From NCBI RefSeq assembly GCF_006442815.1, contig NZ_VFVL01000001.1, forward strand, positions 248,001 through 312,000: a stretch of 64,000 nt of DNA. Direction: 5' to 3'. The DNA is from Mesorhizobium sp. B2-4-3. GTDB lineage: Bacteria > Pseudomonadota > Alphaproteobacteria > Rhizobiales > Rhizobiaceae. This document shows, in pieces, positions 1 to 10,018 of this stretch; the stretch's first letter is position 1; every line of letters starts with the position of its first letter. The notes below the pieces were generated by a model, which searched no databases, was not told where the DNA came from, and saw nothing but the letters and a program-made list of their open reading frames with translations. The position numbers and the translations under genes are program-made.

Positions 1-399
1 CAGGACCTCTTGAAGACCGATATCCCGGTGTTCGGCATCTGCCTCGGCCATCAAATGCTGGCGCTCGCGCTCGGCGGCAGGACCGAGAAGATGCACCAGG
101 GCCACCACGGCGCCAACCATCCGGTCAAGGACCACACCACCGGCAAGGTCGAGATCGTCTCGATGAACCACGGTTTCGCCGTCGACGCCGACTCGCTGCC
201 CGAAGGCGTCGAGGAAACCCATGTCTCGCTCTTCGACGGCTCGAACTGCGGCATCGCGCTGACCGGCCGGCCAGTGTTCTCGGTCCAGCATCACCCCGAG
301 GCCTCCCCCGGCCCGCAGGATTCGCATTACCTGTTCCGGCGCTTCGTCAATCTGATCCGCGAGCGGCGCGGCGAGAAAGCGCTGGCCGAACGCGCGTAG
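1..399 (+). CDS. carA: Carbamoyl-phosphate synthase small subunit, C-terminal part
   Basis: This is the last 132 residues of the glutaminase subunit, which releases ammonia from glutamine for CarB in arginine and pyrimidine synthesis. The frame is open from base 1, so the 5' end lies outside the window. The class I amidotransferase nucleophile motif (FGICLGHQ) and the downstream catalytic His/Glu motif ([11 protein letters not shown]) are both visible. The partner gene carB begins about 13 kb further on, so the two subunits are not in one operon here. A short imperfect palindrome follows the stop codon. Confidence 0.95.
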   Translation, partial: QDLLKTDIPVFGICLGHQMLALALGGRTEKMHQGHHGANHPVKDHTTGKVEIVSMNHGFAVDADSLPEGVEETHVSLFDGSNCGIALTGRPVFSVQHHPEASPGPQDSHYLFRRFVNLIRERRGEKALAERA

Positions 400-456
400 C
401 GACCTACGCAGGAAGTCGCCATTTGCGGACCGGCCTCACCTGAATACCGACACGCC
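400..456. repeat. Short imperfect palindromic element between carA and the MFS gene
   Basis: The 57-bp gap between convergent genes contains the string CTCACCTGAATACCGACAC. A closely related string, CTCACCTGAATATCGGCAC, occurs at 10660-10678 downstream of another minus-strand MFS gene, where it forms the arm of a clear hairpin. It is probably a dispersed intergenic element acting as a transcription end point. That role is inferred from position. Confidence 0.4.
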
Positions 457-1725
457 TCAGGCCGGGTCGGTCACCGCCTCCTGCGTGTGCATGCGCTCGA
501 CTTCCTTCGGCGTCGGCTTGGCCACTTTCGTCACGAAGACGATGACCGCCAGCGTCAGGAAGATCGCGCCGAGCACATAGGGCGCGCCGCCGAACACGAC
601 CGGCGCGGTCGGGCTCGTGAACCAGGAAAAGATCGCCGTGTAGAGCAGCGGCGTGATGATCGAGGTGATCGAGAAGATTGAGGTCATCGCGCCCTGCAAT
701 TCGCCCTGCGCCGAGGGCGGCACCTTGGCGGCGGCGAGGCTTCTGAGCGGCGGATCGGCCAGCGCCTCCAGGCAGCCGGCCACGATCACCGCATAGATCA
801 TCCAGCCTTGCGTCGAAAACGCATAGCCGAAGGCGCTGAGCGCGGTGAAGGTCAGCCCGATCGCCGCCGTCCTCCACTCGCCGAGCTTGGGAATGATGCG
901 CGGCAGCACCGTCGCCATGATGATTGCGCCGCACAGGCCGAAGGCGCCGAGCGAAAAGCCGATCTGCTGCTGGCTCCAGCCATAGCGATAAGTGGAGACG
1001 AACGACCAGACCGCCGGATACATCATGTGGCCGAGCGTCATCAGGAAGAACACCAGCCCGATCCAGCCGATGCCCGGATAATTGCGCATCTGCATGAGCG
1101 TGCCGACCGGATTGGCGCGCTTCCACTCGAAACGGCGACGGTGCTTTTCATCCAGCGTCTCCGGCAGCAGGAACATCGCGATCAGGAAATTCACGAAGGC
1201 AAGCGCTGCGGCGAAATAGAACGGCACGCGCGGCCCGAACGTGCCGAGCAGCCCGCCCAGCACCGGCCCGATGACGAAGCCTACGCCGAAGGCGATGCCG
1301 AGCAGGCCGAAATTCTTCGCTCGGTTCTCGTCGTTCGAGATGTCGGCGATGAAGGCGGACGTCGTCGAATAACTGGCGCCGGAAATACCGGCGAGCACGC
1401 GGCCGATGAACAGCATCGGATAGGACCAGGCGACGGCGCAGATCAGGTTGTCGATGGAAAAGGTCAGCACCGAGGCAAGCAGGATCGGCCGGCGGCCGAA
1501 GCGGTCGCTTAAGCCGCCCATGATCGGCGCGAAGACGAACTGCATCGCCGCATAGACGAAGAACAGCCAGCCGCCCTCGATCGCGGCCTGGCTGACGCTG
1601 ACGCCGCTCAGTTCCTCCAGATAGGCCGGCAGGACCGGCATGATGATGCCGAAGCCGATGATGTCGAGCAGCAGCGTCGTGAAAACGAGCGCAAGGCCCC
1701 GCTTGGCGGTTTTCGGGTCGATCAT
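457..1725 (-). CDS. MFS transporter, TetA/TCR-like drug efflux pump
   Basis: A 422-residue major facilitator protein with about twelve hydrophobic segments. The N-terminus ([16 protein letters not shown]) is characteristic of the class A-C tetracycline efflux family, and MFS motif A ([11 protein letters not shown]) lies near residues 70-80 in the first cytoplasmic loop. The family exports drugs by proton antiport in the inner membrane; substrate specificity cannot be read from sequence. No TetR-type repressor lies next to it, so it is more likely a chromosomal housekeeping homologue than a resistance cassette. It is convergent with carA. Confidence 0.85.
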   Translation of the reverse strand: MIDPKTAKRGLALVFTTLLLDIIGFGIIMPVLPAYLEELSGVSVSQAAIEGGWLFFVYAAMQFVFAPIMGGLSDRFGRRPILLASVLTFSIDNLICAVAWSYPMLFIGRVLAGISGASYSTTSAFIADISNDENRAKNFGLLGIAFGVGFVIGPVLGGLLGTFGPRVPFYFAAALAFVNFLIAMFLLPETLDEKHRRRFEWKRANPVGTLMQMRNYPGIGWIGLVFFLMTLGHMMYPAVWSFVSTYRYGWSQQQIGFSLGAFGLCGAIIMATVLPRIIPKLGEWRTAAIGLTFTALSAFGYAFSTQGWMIYAVIVAGCLEALADPPLRSLAAAKVPPSAQGELQGAMTSIFSITSIITPLLYTAIFSWFTSPTAPVVFGGAPYVLGAIFLTLAVIVFVTKVAKPTPKEVERMHTQEAVTDPA

Positions 1726-1891
1726 GGTGACAAGCTCCTCATCCGCCTTGGGGCACAGGCGGGAGGGACCTTATAGGCGAGGTTAGCGGCGGGAACAATC
1801 CGCGAACGAAGGCAAAGGTCTTATGCTGACATCACTTGCCAGCTGCCGCTTATCGCGGATCGTCGCCGAAAATGAAGCGGCGGGCGCCGCC

Positions 1892-2821
1892 TCAGATAGG
1901 ACCGCTCATCGTGTTGCAGTCGGACAGCTTGCCGCTCTTGTAGCCGCGCGCCAGCCATGTCTGCCGCTGCTGCGAGGTGCCATGGTTGAAGCTTTCCGGC
2001 ACGACATAGCCCTGCATCCTCTTCTGCAGCGTATCGTCGCCGATCTGCTTGGCGGCGTTCAGCGCGCTTTCGATATCACCCTGCTCCAATATGCCTTTTT
2101 GCGCGGTGTAATGCGCCCACACGCCGGCGAAGCAATCGGCCTGAAGCTCGATGCGCACCGAGAGCTGGTTGGCGTCGGCCTCGCTCATGCCTTGCCGCAT
2201 CTGGTTGAACTTGCCCATGATGCCGGTGAGGTTCTGCACATGGTGGCCGACCTCGTGCGCCACCACATAGGCACGCGCGAACTCGCCGGAAGCACCGAAC
2301 TGCTGGTCGAGCTGCTGGAAGAAGGTCATGTCGAGATAGACCTTGTGATCGCCTGGGCAGTAGAACGGCCCGGCCGCCGCCGAGGCGAAACCGCAGGCCG
2401 AACGGACCTGGCCGCTGAACAGCACCAGCTTGGGATCCTCATAGGTCAGGCCTTGGGACTTGAAAATGCCGGTCCAGGTGTCTTCGGTTTCCGCCAGCAC
2501 CGTCGCGACGAACTGCTTCATCTCGTCATTGGCGGGCGCGCCGCCACTGTTCTGCGAGCCGCTGTTGTCGGTGATCTGGCCGCCACCACCCGGGAGCAGT
2601 CCGCCGTCGCCGCCACCCAGGATCTGCGATGGGTCGAAGCCGAAATACCATCCCGCGAGCACGACCAGGATGACCAAGAGAATGCTGCCGCCACCACCGG
2701 TACGGCCGCCGATGGGAAGTCGGAATTGACCGCCGCCGCCCAATCCACCGCCAAGTCCGCCGCCGCTGTCGCTACGGTCATCCTCGATGTTGTCGCTCTG
2801 ACGACGGCCTCTCCAAAGCAT
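1892..2821 (-). CDS. YpfJ-family neutral zinc metallopeptidase
   Basis: 309 residues. A glycine-rich, charged N-terminal tail (residues 1-45) precedes one membrane segment (about 47-60) and a second low-complexity Gly linker. The zinc-binding HEVGHH motif is at residues 189-194, with the typical following VQNLTGI. This matches the YpfJ/KPN_02809 family of predicted membrane-anchored metallopeptidases, whose substrate is not established. The gene stands alone between the MFS gene and a small basic protein gene. Confidence 0.88.
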   Translation of the reverse strand: MLWRGRRQSDNIEDDRSDSGGGLGGGLGGGGQFRLPIGGRTGGGGSILLVILVVLAGWYFGFDPSQILGGGDGGLLPGGGGQITDNSGSQNSGGAPANDEMKQFVATVLAETEDTWTGIFKSQGLTYEDPKLVLFSGQVRSACGFASAAAGPFYCPGDHKVYLDMTFFQQLDQQFGASGEFARAYVVAHEVGHHVQNLTGIMGKFNQMRQGMSEADANQLSVRIELQADCFAGVWAHYTAQKGILEQGDIESALNAAKQIGDDTLQKRMQGYVVPESFNHGTSQQRQTWLARGYKSGKLSDCNTMSGPI

Positions 2822-2988
2822 GGCAACTCCTCGCGACGCGAATGTCCTGGAGGGACCGGCATGCCACCGCCCCCTGCAGACAATTATCGCAACGGCTGGC
2901 CTAAGTCACAGAATTTTTCGCACTCGACGAGCGCCCACGCGCAGGCAACCCCGATCTGACGGGTAAAATTCCACAGACCGTAACCCGG

Positions 2989-3186
2989 CTAAAAGCCTCG
3001 ACTTTTCTGCTTGGCGCCGGCGCTCTTGCCGTCCGAACTTTTCGAACGTTCCTCGAAACGCGCCGCGCCCTTCTTCAGCGGACGGCCGGTCTCGGCCTCG
3101 GTCTTGCGCTCGTCCTTGGCGGCCGCCTGCCGCAATCCCCTGGCTGCCTGCTTCCCTTTAGCGGTCGGTGCCTGTTCGACGCCCAT
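2989..3186 (-). CDS. Small highly charged hypothetical protein
   Basis: A 65-residue protein rich in Lys, Arg, Glu and Ala with no hydrophobic core or signal peptide, so probably disordered or nucleic-acid binding. The ATG at 3186 is preceded by a strong ribosome binding site (GGGAGG, six bases upstream), which favours this start over an upstream in-frame one at 3513 that would overlap mntR. No family is recognised. It lies downstream of mntR on the same strand. Confidence 0.55.
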   Translation of the reverse strand: MGVEQAPTAKGKQAARGLRQAAAKDERKTEAETGRPLKKGAARFEERSKSSDGKSAGAKQKSRGF

Positions 3187-3281
3187 TGCTTCCTCCCTAA
3201 GCGCGACAATCGCGCGATGTGGGACGTAATGCGGCGCAGATGCGTCGGTTCCGCTTCGATACGCTCGGACAGACCGCGGAC

Positions 3282-3740
3282 CTAGGCCTGGCGGTTCGTC
3301 ATTGCCCGGCGGAAAGCTTCCAGCGTTTCGGCGCTGACATGGTGCTCGATGCCCTCGGCGTCGATGCGCGCCGTCTCGGCGCTGACGCCGAGAGAGCGCA
3401 GGAAGGCCTCCACCGTCTGGTGGCGGATACGGCTTTCCTCGGCGACCTTGCGGCCGGCCTCGGTCAAGAACACGCCGCGATAAGGCTTTCGCGACACCAG
3501 CCCATCGGCGCACAGCCTGGTCAGCATCTTTGCCACCGTCGGCTGCGCGACGCCGAGCCTTGCCGCGATATCCACCTGCCGCGCTTCGTTGCCGTCCTCG
3601 ATCAGGTCGGCGATCAGCTCGACATAGTCCTCGACCAGCGCGCCGCGGCGCGCTTCGCGCGTCTGCCGGAAACCCTCCGAATGGATTTCGGCATCGGGAA
3701 GCGGCTCCTCGCGTCGAACTGGTTTGTTCCTAAGCGCCAA
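3282..3740 (-). CDS. mntR: Manganese-responsive DtxR-family regulator MntR
   Basis: A 152-residue DtxR-type protein. The N-terminal winged helix-turn-helix (about 35-95, including [21 protein letters not shown]) is followed by the His/Glu-rich metal-binding and dimerisation region ([24 protein letters not shown]). No C-terminal SH3 domain is present, as is usual for MntR. The start is TTG at 3740, eight bases after an AGGAGG ribosome binding site. It is divergent from the manganese transporter mntH, which it very likely represses when Mn(II) is plentiful. Confidence 0.9.
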   Translation of the reverse strand: MALRNKPVRREEPLPDAEIHSEGFRQTREARRGALVEDYVELIADLIEDGNEARQVDIAARLGVAQPTVAKMLTRLCADGLVSRKPYRGVFLTEAGRKVAEESRIRHQTVEAFLRSLGVSAETARIDAEGIEHHVSAETLEAFRRAMTNRQA

Positions 3741-3890
3741 TACGCGCTCCTCCTTGAATCGGGGGCGTTATCCATAACACGAACCCCTGATGGTCCGGCC
3801 GTTTATTTGCATTCCCGCGCGGGCGCAACCAGCGTTTGCGGGCGCCCGCGTCCAGACCTGCTCCGGCGCATCGCGAAAGCATGATCAATG

Positions 3891-3914
3891 AAATATAGCC
3901 TATTGCATAATGTT
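3891..3914. promoter_or_regulatory. Possible MntR operator in the mntR-mntH intergenic region
   Basis: An imperfect inverted repeat, AAATATAGC-N5-GCATAATGTT, lies about 55 bases before the mntH start and inside an AT-rich stretch that would hold its promoter. It resembles the enterobacterial MntR box (arms ending in ATAGC and GCTAT) but is not a perfect match. Assignment rests on position and on the neighbouring mntR. Confidence 0.35.
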
Positions 3915-3967
3915 GAGCCATGGCATAAATAAAAGGCACCTTCGATACATTCCAGCGGAAATCCCTC

Positions 3968-5326
3968 ATGTCCGACGCTGATGCAGCAACCGTAGCCCGA
4001 CCCGCATGGCGTTTCGACAGGCCCGGCGACGAGCAGCCCAGCCTGCGCGAGGTGAACGCCTCGATCGCGGTGCCACAGACTGGAGTCTGGTTCCGCCGCC
4101 TGTTCGCCTTCATGGGACCGGGCTACATGGTCTCCGTCGGCTATATGGATCCGGGCAACTGGGCGACCGACCTCGCCGGCGGCGCCCAGTTCGGCTACAC
4201 GCTGCTTTTCATCATCATGCTGTCGAACCTGATGGCGATCCTGTTGCAGGCGCTGTCCGCCCGCCTTGGCATCGCCACCGGGCGCGACCTCGCCCAGGCC
4301 TGCCGCGCCTACTATCCGCGCCCCGTCAATTACGTGCTCTGGATCGCCTGCGAGCTGGCGATCATCGCCTGCGACCTCGCCGAGGTGATCGGCACGGCGA
4401 TCGCGCTGCAGCTTCTGTTCGGCATCCCGCTGATCGGCGGCGCCATCCTCACCGCGCTCGACGCTTTCCTTGTGCTTCTCTTGATGAACAAGGGCTTCCG
4501 CTATCTCGAGGCCTTCGTCGTCGCGCTGCTGATCATCATCTTCGGCTGCTTTGCCATCCAGATCTTCGTCGCCGCGCCGCCGGCCGGCACGATCCTGCAT
4601 TCGATGTTCGTGCCGTCACCCGAGATCGTCACCAATCCGACGATGCTCTATATCGCCATCGGCATCATCGGCGCGACGGTCATGCCGCATAATCTCTATC
4701 TGCACTCCTCGATCGTGCAGACCCGCGCCTATGAGCGGACCGACAGCGGCAAGCGCGACGCCATCAAATGGGCGACGACGGATTCGACCATCGCGCTGAT
4801 CCTGGCATTGTTCGTCAATGCGTCGATCCTGATCGTCGCGGCGGTCGCCTTCCACGATACCGGCCATCACGACGTCGCTGAGATCGGTCAGGCCTTCGAG
4901 CTGCTCTCGCCGCTGCTCGGCCTGGGCATCGCCTCGATCCTGTTCGCCGTCGCGCTGCTTGCCTCCGGCCTCAACTCGACCGTCACCGCGACGCTTGCCG
5001 GCCAGATCGTGATGGAAGGCTTCCTGCGCCTGCGCATCCCGCAATGGGCGCGTCGCCTGGTGACGCGCGGCATTGCCATCGTCCCCGTGGTGGTTGTCAC
5101 GGCACTTTATGGCGAGAAGGGAACCGGCCAGCTTCTCGTCTTCAGCCAGGTGATCCTGTCGATGCAACTCCCCTTCGCGGTGGTGCCGCTGGTGCAGTTC
5201 GTGTCGGACAAGAAGAAGATGGGCAATTTCGCCATACCGCGCGCCGTCGCGGCGCTGGCATGGGTCGTGGCCGCCATCATCCTCGTTCTTAACTTCAAGC
5301 TGCTCTACGACACCATCGCCGGCTGA
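3968..5326 (+). CDS. mntH: NRAMP-family Mn(II)/H+ symporter
   Basis: A 452-residue NRAMP transporter with about eleven membrane segments. Both metal-site signatures are visible: DPGNWATD at residues 61-68 (TM1) and MPHN at 239-242 (TM6). The family imports Mn(II), sometimes Fe(II), into the cytoplasm using the proton gradient, supporting oxidative-stress defence. Divergent mntR is the probable regulator. The N-terminal tail of about 40 residues before TM1 is somewhat long. Confidence 0.95.
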   Translation: MSDADAATVARPAWRFDRPGDEQPSLREVNASIAVPQTGVWFRRLFAFMGPGYMVSVGYMDPGNWATDLAGGAQFGYTLLFIIMLSNLMAILLQALSARLGIATGRDLAQACRAYYPRPVNYVLWIACELAIIACDLAEVIGTAIALQLLFGIPLIGGAILTALDAFLVLLLMNKGFRYLEAFVVALLIIIFGCFAIQIFVAAPPAGTILHSMFVPSPEIVTNPTMLYIAIGIIGATVMPHNLYLHSSIVQTRAYERTDSGKRDAIKWATTDSTIALILALFVNASILIVAAVAFHDTGHHDVAEIGQAFELLSPLLGLGIASILFAVALLASGLNSTVTATLAGQIVMEGFLRLRIPQWARRLVTRGIAIVPVVVVTALYGEKGTGQLLVFSQVILSMQLPFAVVPLVQFVSDKKKMGNFAIPRAVAALAWVVAAIILVLNFKLLYDTIAG

Positions 5327-5362
5327 CCGAGACATTCGCGCCGGCCGCGCTATCTTCGCGCT

Positions 5363-6205
5363 ATGGCCGAACCGGACGAAGCCCGCAGATTCTACGCCAG
5401 GCTGATGGCCGCGCAGGCCCGGTCGTCCGATCCGCGCATCGAGGAGGTATTCGCCTCGGTGCCGCGCGAGGCTTTCCTGGGTCCGGGACCATGGACTGTT
5501 TTTGCCGGCGAAGGCCGGTTCGAGACGCCGAGCGCCGATCCAATCTATATCTACCAGAACGTGCTTGTCGTGCTCGATGCCGACAAAGGCATCAACAATG
5601 GCGAGCCGCTTCTGCATGCCATGTGGCTCGGCAAGGTCGAGCCGAAGCCGGGCGAGCACGTCACCCATATCGGCGCCGGCACCGGCTATTACACGGCGCT
5701 GCTGGCGAGGCTGGTCGAGCCGGGCGGCGGCGTCACCGCCTTCGAGCTGGAGGCTGGTCTCGCCGCGCGCGCCAAAGCGAACCTTGCGGCTTACGACAAC
5801 GTCGAAATTGTCCAGGCCGATGCCGTCGCCAATCCATTGCCGCCGTCCGACGTCATCTACGTCAATGCCGGCGTCGTCGCTCCGCCCGCCGCGTGGCTGA
5901 ATTCGCTGAAGCTTGGCGGCCGCATGATCTTTCCGTGGCGCCCGTCCGAAACCGTCGGCCTCGCGGTCCTCATAACACGCCTGGAAAACGGCTTTGCCTG
6001 CCGACCGTTCATGGGCTCCTGGTTCATCCCTTGCGTCGGCGCCTCCATTGCCGAGCCGGCCGCGAAAATACCGACCCGCGAGCGGGCCGCGCGCACCCGC
6101 TCGATCTGGCTGAGGAAGGACAAGGCGCCGGACCGGACGGCAACCGCCGTGTTCGGCGACGTCTGGTTCTCATCTCGCACGGTCCGGGCCGACAGCACCG
6201 GATAG
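5363..6205 (+). CDS. PCMT-family (protein-L-isoaspartate O-methyltransferase-like) methyltransferase
   Basis: 280 residues. The SAM-binding motif I (HIGAGTGYYTALL) starts near residue 102 and a preceding segment (REAFLGPGPW) resembles the isoaspartate methyltransferase fold. The family methylates damaged isoaspartyl residues as a repair step. This member diverges in its C-terminal third, so the substrate is uncertain. It starts 37 bases after mntH and could be read from the same transcript, although no functional link is evident. Confidence 0.75.
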   Translation: MAEPDEARRFYARLMAAQARSSDPRIEEVFASVPREAFLGPGPWTVFAGEGRFETPSADPIYIYQNVLVVLDADKGINNGEPLLHAMWLGKVEPKPGEHVTHIGAGTGYYTALLARLVEPGGGVTAFELEAGLAARAKANLAAYDNVEIVQADAVANPLPPSDVIYVNAGVVAPPAAWLNSLKLGGRMIFPWRPSETVGLAVLITRLENGFACRPFMGSWFIPCVGASIAEPAAKIPTRERAARTRSIWLRKDKAPDRTATAVFGDVWFSSRTVRADSTG

Positions 6206-6343
6206 AAATTTTTAAAGGCGCTTGTCGAAAACGCGCGTTGCCGTTCGTCCTAGGTGCAAAGCGGGTTCCGTCGGGAATTGCGTCGAACCGCTCTAACCAG
6301 AAATCCGGCCCTGACGGCGCGGATCGTGAAACGGAGAAGACAG

Positions 6344-6994
6344 ATGCGCAAGATCATCGCCGCCACATTCGTAAGCCTCGACGGCGTCATGCAGGCGCCG
6401 GGCGGGCCGGAGGAGGATCCGGTCGGCGGCTTCAAGTTCGGCGGCTGGACCTTCCATTACTTCGACGAGGTGGGGGGCGCGGCAATGGAGGAACTGTTCT
6501 CCAAACCCTTCGCCCTGCTGCTCGGCCGCAGAACCTACGACATCTTCGCAGCGTACTGGCCATATCAGAACGATCCGATCGCGGATGCCTTCAATCCCGC
6601 GGTCAAATATGTGGCCACGCACCGGCCGGATTCACTGACCTGGCAGAACACCCAGTCGCTCGGGCCCGATATCGTTGCCAGGCTTAAGGAACTCAAGCAG
6701 GAAGACGGACCCGACCTGCTCATCCAGGGATCGGGCAATCTGATCCAGACCCTGCTCGCCAACGGGCTGGTCGACGAGATCCGTCTGATGATCTTCCCGC
6801 TGCTGCTGGGCAAGGGCAAGCGGCTGTTCGGCGACAACGCGATGCCGGCGGCCTTCAAGCTCGTCAAATCGCAGACCTCCGCCAGCGGCATCATCATCGC
6901 GACCTATGAGCGCGCGGGCGAAATCCGCGTCGGCTCCTTTGTCACGCAGGCGCCGTCGGACGCCGAGCTCGAGCGGCGCAAGAACTGGAAGTAG
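6344..6994 (+). CDS. Dihydrofolate reductase family protein (RibD_C-like)
   Basis: 216 residues. The N-terminus (MRKIIAATFVSLDGVMQAPGG) and the later GSGNLIQTLL and LVDEIRLMIFPLLLGKGK segments are diagnostic of the RibD_C/YyaP-YwjB branch of the DHFR superfamily. These are NADPH-binding reductases, mostly uncharacterised. The ATG at 6344 follows a GGAGA ribosome binding site; the longer in-frame reading from 6254 is rejected because it lacks family homology. Confidence 0.85.
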   Translation: MRKIIAATFVSLDGVMQAPGGPEEDPVGGFKFGGWTFHYFDEVGGAAMEELFSKPFALLLGRRTYDIFAAYWPYQNDPIADAFNPAVKYVATHRPDSLTWQNTQSLGPDIVARLKELKQEDGPDLLIQGSGNLIQTLLANGLVDEIRLMIFPLLLGKGKRLFGDNAMPAAFKLVKSQTSASGIIIATYERAGEIRVGSFVTQAPSDAELERRKNWK

Positions 6995-7017
6995 AATCTG
7001 GGGGAACCTGTCGCCAA

Positions 7018-7208
7018 GCTGGAACACCCCCTCACCCGACCAAGCTTCGCTCGGCCGCCTTCTCCCACAAGGGGAGAAGGCGGAGCCTGGCGCATGCCAA
7101 TCTCCGACATCGACGATTGGCAGCGCCATCAGCGCGATCTTGCCTTCTCCCCTTGTGGGAGAAGGTGGATCGGCGCGCAGCGCCGAGACGGATGAGGGGT
7201 GTTCCAGC
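7018..7208. repeat. Dispersed inverted-repeat element, about 190 bp
   Basis: The ends are near-perfect inverted copies: GCTGGAACACCCC(C)TCA at 7018 and TGAGGGGTGTTCCAGC at 7193-7208. Inside, CCTTCTCCCACAAGGGGAGAAGG and its inverse near 7141-7165 form further stems. The whole can fold into one long hairpin between the convergent DHFR-like and LysR genes. Related elements at 8870-9047 and 20244-20475 share the same style. No coding capacity is credible. Confidence 0.7.
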
Positions 7209-7220
7209 GGAGTGAGACTT

Positions 7221-8087
7221 TCAAGCCGCCTCGCGCCGCCGAACCAGGCCTTTCCGAATATGTGCCGCAAACGCCTGCGCGGCCGGTTGGGTGGCATGTT
7301 TCGGAAGATGCAGGTTGACGGAAAAATTCGGCAGCGCCGGTAGGCCGGCATCGGACAGGATGTCGAGGTCGGCCGGAACCGTTGAGGCGAGCCAGGTGGT
7401 CACCGCGAGGTCCGACCGCACCGTGGCGGTTGTCGCATCGATGTTGCCGTTCTCGAACACCGTGCGCCAGTCGAGCCCATGCTCGCCGAGCGCTGCCAGC
7501 ACCGCCGGCCGGAAGGCGCAGGTGTCGGCGACGATGGAAACCGGCAGCGGTCGTTTCAGGCGCGCCACCCCGCCTGTGGCGCCGACCCAGACCAGCCGGT
7601 CGACGAGCAGGCATTCTCCGGCGGTCGGACCAACGCGCTCCTCGATGACGGCAAGGTCGATCGTGCCCGCCGCCAGGGCCGCCGCGAGTTCCGGCGAGGA
7701 CGCGCAGACCAGCGAAATCTCCACCTGCGGATAGGCTTCGGCATAGGCCTTCAGCACGGGCGCGAGCAGCGTGCCGACGAGATCGTAAGGCACGCCGATC
7801 CGCACCTGCCCGGCAACCGCCCTGCCCCTGATTTCGGCAAGGATCTCGTCGTTGAGCTGCAGCAGGCGCCGAGCCCTGTCGAGCAGCCGCTCGCCGGATC
7901 GCGTCAGTTTTAGGCCGCGGCGGTCGCGCTCGAACAAGCTCTGGCCGAGCACCTCTTCCAGCCGCTTGACCTGCTGGCTGACGGCGCCTTGCGTGAGGTG
8001 AAGCGCATTGGCCGCCGCCGTCATGCTGGCCTTGTCGGCCGTCGTGACGAAGGTGCGGATGAGGGTCATGTCGAGATCGCGGATCAT
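7221..8087 (-). CDS. LysR-family transcriptional regulator
   Basis: 288 residues from the ATG at 8087. The N-terminal winged helix (MTLIRTFVTTADKASMTAAA, then LHLTQGAVSQQVKRLEEVLG) is a classical LTTR DNA-binding domain, followed by a periplasmic-binding-like effector domain. The longer reading from 8132 would run into the intergenic operator. It is divergent from a LysE-family exporter, and the usual LTTR logic is that it activates that neighbour in response to the exported compound. Confidence 0.85.
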   Translation of the reverse strand: MIRDLDMTLIRTFVTTADKASMTAAANALHLTQGAVSQQVKRLEEVLGQSLFERDRRGLKLTRSGERLLDRARRLLQLNDEILAEIRGRAVAGQVRIGVPYDLVGTLLAPVLKAYAEAYPQVEISLVCASSPELAAALAAGTIDLAVIEERVGPTAGECLLVDRLVWVGATGGVARLKRPLPVSIVADTCAFRPAVLAALGEHGLDWRTVFENGNIDATTATVRSDLAVTTWLASTVPADLDILSDAGLPALPNFSVNLHLPKHATQPAAQAFAAHIRKGLVRRREAA

Positions 8088-8088
8088 G

Positions 8089-8109
8089 ATTAGCATTATA
8101 TTCCCTAAT
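8089..8109. promoter_or_regulatory. Candidate LysR-type binding site
   Basis: ATTAG-N11-CTAAT is a perfect dyad of the T-N11-A type recognised by LysR proteins. It lies immediately upstream of the LysR gene start and in the shared region with the divergent LysE gene. Function is inferred from symmetry and position. Confidence 0.45.
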
Positions 8110-8186
8110 GCGAACCATATCAAACATTGCATTTACTGATGCGACGAAGCGCCTAAGCATGCCGGCTCCTTCGATGGGAAGCCCGC

Positions 8187-8786
8187 ATGTCCGACACCAT
8201 CATCCCGCTGGTCCTGTTCGCGCTGATCTCGACCTCCACGCCGGGCATCGCCACGACGTTGTCGACCGCGTCCGGCGCGCAATTCGGCTTTCGCCGTTCG
8301 GTACCGCTGATGGCCGGCAGCGCCGCGGGGCTGGCCACCGTGGCGGCTGCGGGCGCGGCGGGCCTCGCCGGCCTGCTCGCCGCGGTGCCGTCCCTGCAGC
8401 TTGCGATGAAGATAGCAGGCTCGCTCTATCTGATCTGGCTAGCGATCAAGATCGGCCGCAGCGGTCCGCCCAATCTCGACATCAGCATGGCCAAGCCGAA
8501 CAGCTTTTTCGGCGGCGCCGGCATCCAGTGGATGAATCCGAAAGGCTGGGCGATGGGGCTCGGCGCCGCCGCATCTTTCGCGGCGCTCGCCGATGGTCCC
8601 TTGCAACTCGCGCTGCTGCTCGGGGCCGTGTTCGGGCTGACCGCAGCCTTCTCGCTGTCGCTGTGGTGCGTGGCGGGAACTCTCCTTGCCCGCCTGCTCA
8701 AGACGGAGCGCCAGTGGCGTATGCTCAACATCGTGCTGGGCCTGCTGCTGGCCGCCTCGATCCTGCAGATGTGGCGGCCAGTATGA
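8187..8786 (+). CDS. LysE-family amino-acid/metabolite exporter
   Basis: A 199-residue LysE/RhtB-type protein with about six membrane segments. The N-terminal STSTPGIATTLSTASGAQFG segment and the central GAGIQWMNPKGWAMG motif are family hallmarks. Such proteins export amino acids or related compounds across the inner membrane; the substrate here is unknown. The divergent LysR gene is the likely regulator. Confidence 0.85.
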   Translation: MSDTIIPLVLFALISTSTPGIATTLSTASGAQFGFRRSVPLMAGSAAGLATVAAAGAAGLAGLLAAVPSLQLAMKIAGSLYLIWLAIKIGRSGPPNLDISMAKPNSFFGGAGIQWMNPKGWAMGLGAAASFAALADGPLQLALLLGAVFGLTAAFSLSLWCVAGTLLARLLKTERQWRMLNIVLGLLLAASILQMWRPV

Positions 8787-8818
8787 ACGCTGGTTCCTCA
8801 CCCCACGAAGATGGCGCT

Positions 8819-9118
8819 ATGCACACATCTTTTGTGATTGACTGATCGACCTGAGGCTTGACTGCCAGGTGGTTCCCCAATCCGTCGCTGCTTCGCAGCG
8901 CCACCTTTCCCCCCTCCGGAGGGAAAGGAGCGTTGCTGGACGGGTGTTGACGGCAAAAAGCTTGGCGCCTTTCCTCTACCCCGTCGATCGGGGGAGAGGT
9001 GGCTCGGCGAAGTCGAGACGGAGTGGGGGTCGACCAGCGCTATATTGGACAATGCATGCGCCAAGCTGCCATGCACGCTATCGCCAAAGGCCAGCCGCTT
9101 GGAAATGTGTGCATGCCG
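8819..9118. repeat. Composite palindromic intergenic region
   Basis: This 300-bp stretch between the LysE and SDR genes holds no credible gene. It is bounded by ATGCACACAT (from 8819) and its inverse ATGTGTGCAT (about 9109-9118). Within it, 8870-9047 resembles the 7018-7208 element: CCACCTTTCC near 8902 and GGGGAGAGGTGG near 8991, plus a GACGGAGTGGGGG end. It is best read as nested repeat elements between convergent genes. Confidence 0.5.
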
Positions 9119-9149
9119 TAGCCGCTTTGCGGGGGCGAGGAACACACCC

Positions 9150-9944
9150 TCAGACGGCGTAGCGCGCGGCCGGCTTGCCTGAGAACAGGCTGCCGAAGAA
9201 CTGGTCCCTGGCGCCGAGATAGGTGGCCAGCCCGGCCGCATCGGCAAGGCCGGGCGCGGTGACGGTCTCGCCCTGGGCGAATCCGGCAAGTGCCGCATCG
9301 ACCAGATTTTCGGCACTCATGATCCAGTCCGGATTGATCCTGTCGAGGCTGATGCCGGAGACGTCCCACAACTCGGTGCGGATCGGTCCGGGCACCACTG
9401 ACTGGACTCTCACATTGGTGCCGGCGACTTCCTTCTGCAGCGCTTCGGTGAAGTTGGCGACATAGGCCTTGGTGCCGCTGTAGATGCCGCCGACGGCAAT
9501 GCCGTAGGCAACCACAGAGGCGATGTTGATGATGGCGCCGCGATTGCGCGCAAGCAGGCCCGGCAGCACCGCGCGGGTCAGCCTGGTAAGCGCCACGACA
9601 TTGACCTTGATCATGCGTTCGGCCGCGTCGGCGTCGGCGTCGGCAATCGTCTCCAGGCCACCCACGCCGGCATTGTTGATCAGCAGCGTCACGCTGTCGT
9701 CCGTCGACACCGCCTGCTCGACGCGGCGCAGATCGGCATCGGCCGCAAGATCGGCGACGATCGTCTTGACCTTGCGGCCATAGGCATAGGCGACCTTGTC
9801 CGCCACTTCCTGCAGCCGGTCGGCGCGCCTCGCCACCAGCACCAGGTCGTAGCCCTGCCCCGCCAGCCGGTCGGCGTAGATCGCGCCGATACCTGAGGAG
9901 GCGCCGGTGATGACAGCCGTGCCCTTGTTGTCCTTCGTGCTCAT
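9150..9944 (-). CDS. Short-chain dehydrogenase/reductase (SDR)
   Basis: 264 residues. The Rossmann TGASSGIG motif is at 13-20, NNAG at 90-93, and the catalytic Ser143, Tyr155 (YSGTK) and Lys159 are all present, so it should be an active NAD(P)-dependent oxidoreductase. The substrate is unknown. It is divergent from a MarR regulator, and the intergenic region carries strong palindromic sites, so it is very probably MarR-controlled. Confidence 0.88.
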   Translation of the reverse strand: MSTKDNKGTAVITGASSGIGAIYADRLAGQGYDLVLVARRADRLQEVADKVAYAYGRKVKTIVADLAADADLRRVEQAVSTDDSVTLLINNAGVGGLETIADADADAAERMIKVNVVALTRLTRAVLPGLLARNRGAIINIASVVAYGIAVGGIYSGTKAYVANFTEALQKEVAGTNVRVQSVVPGPIRTELWDVSGISLDRINPDWIMSAENLVDAALAGFAQGETVTAPGLADAAGLATYLGARDQFFGSLFSGKPAARYAV

Positions 9945-10018
9945 AGTCCCGTTCCTTTGTTCACTTCGCTTGGTTCGGCGTCGATGATCGCATCATCCGC
10001 CGGGCCTCCGATTTAATT

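Noticed and set aside
3741..3967. Manganese riboswitch (yybP-ykoY) upstream of mntH
   Set aside because: The required conserved loops are not visible, and a dedicated MntR is adjacent.
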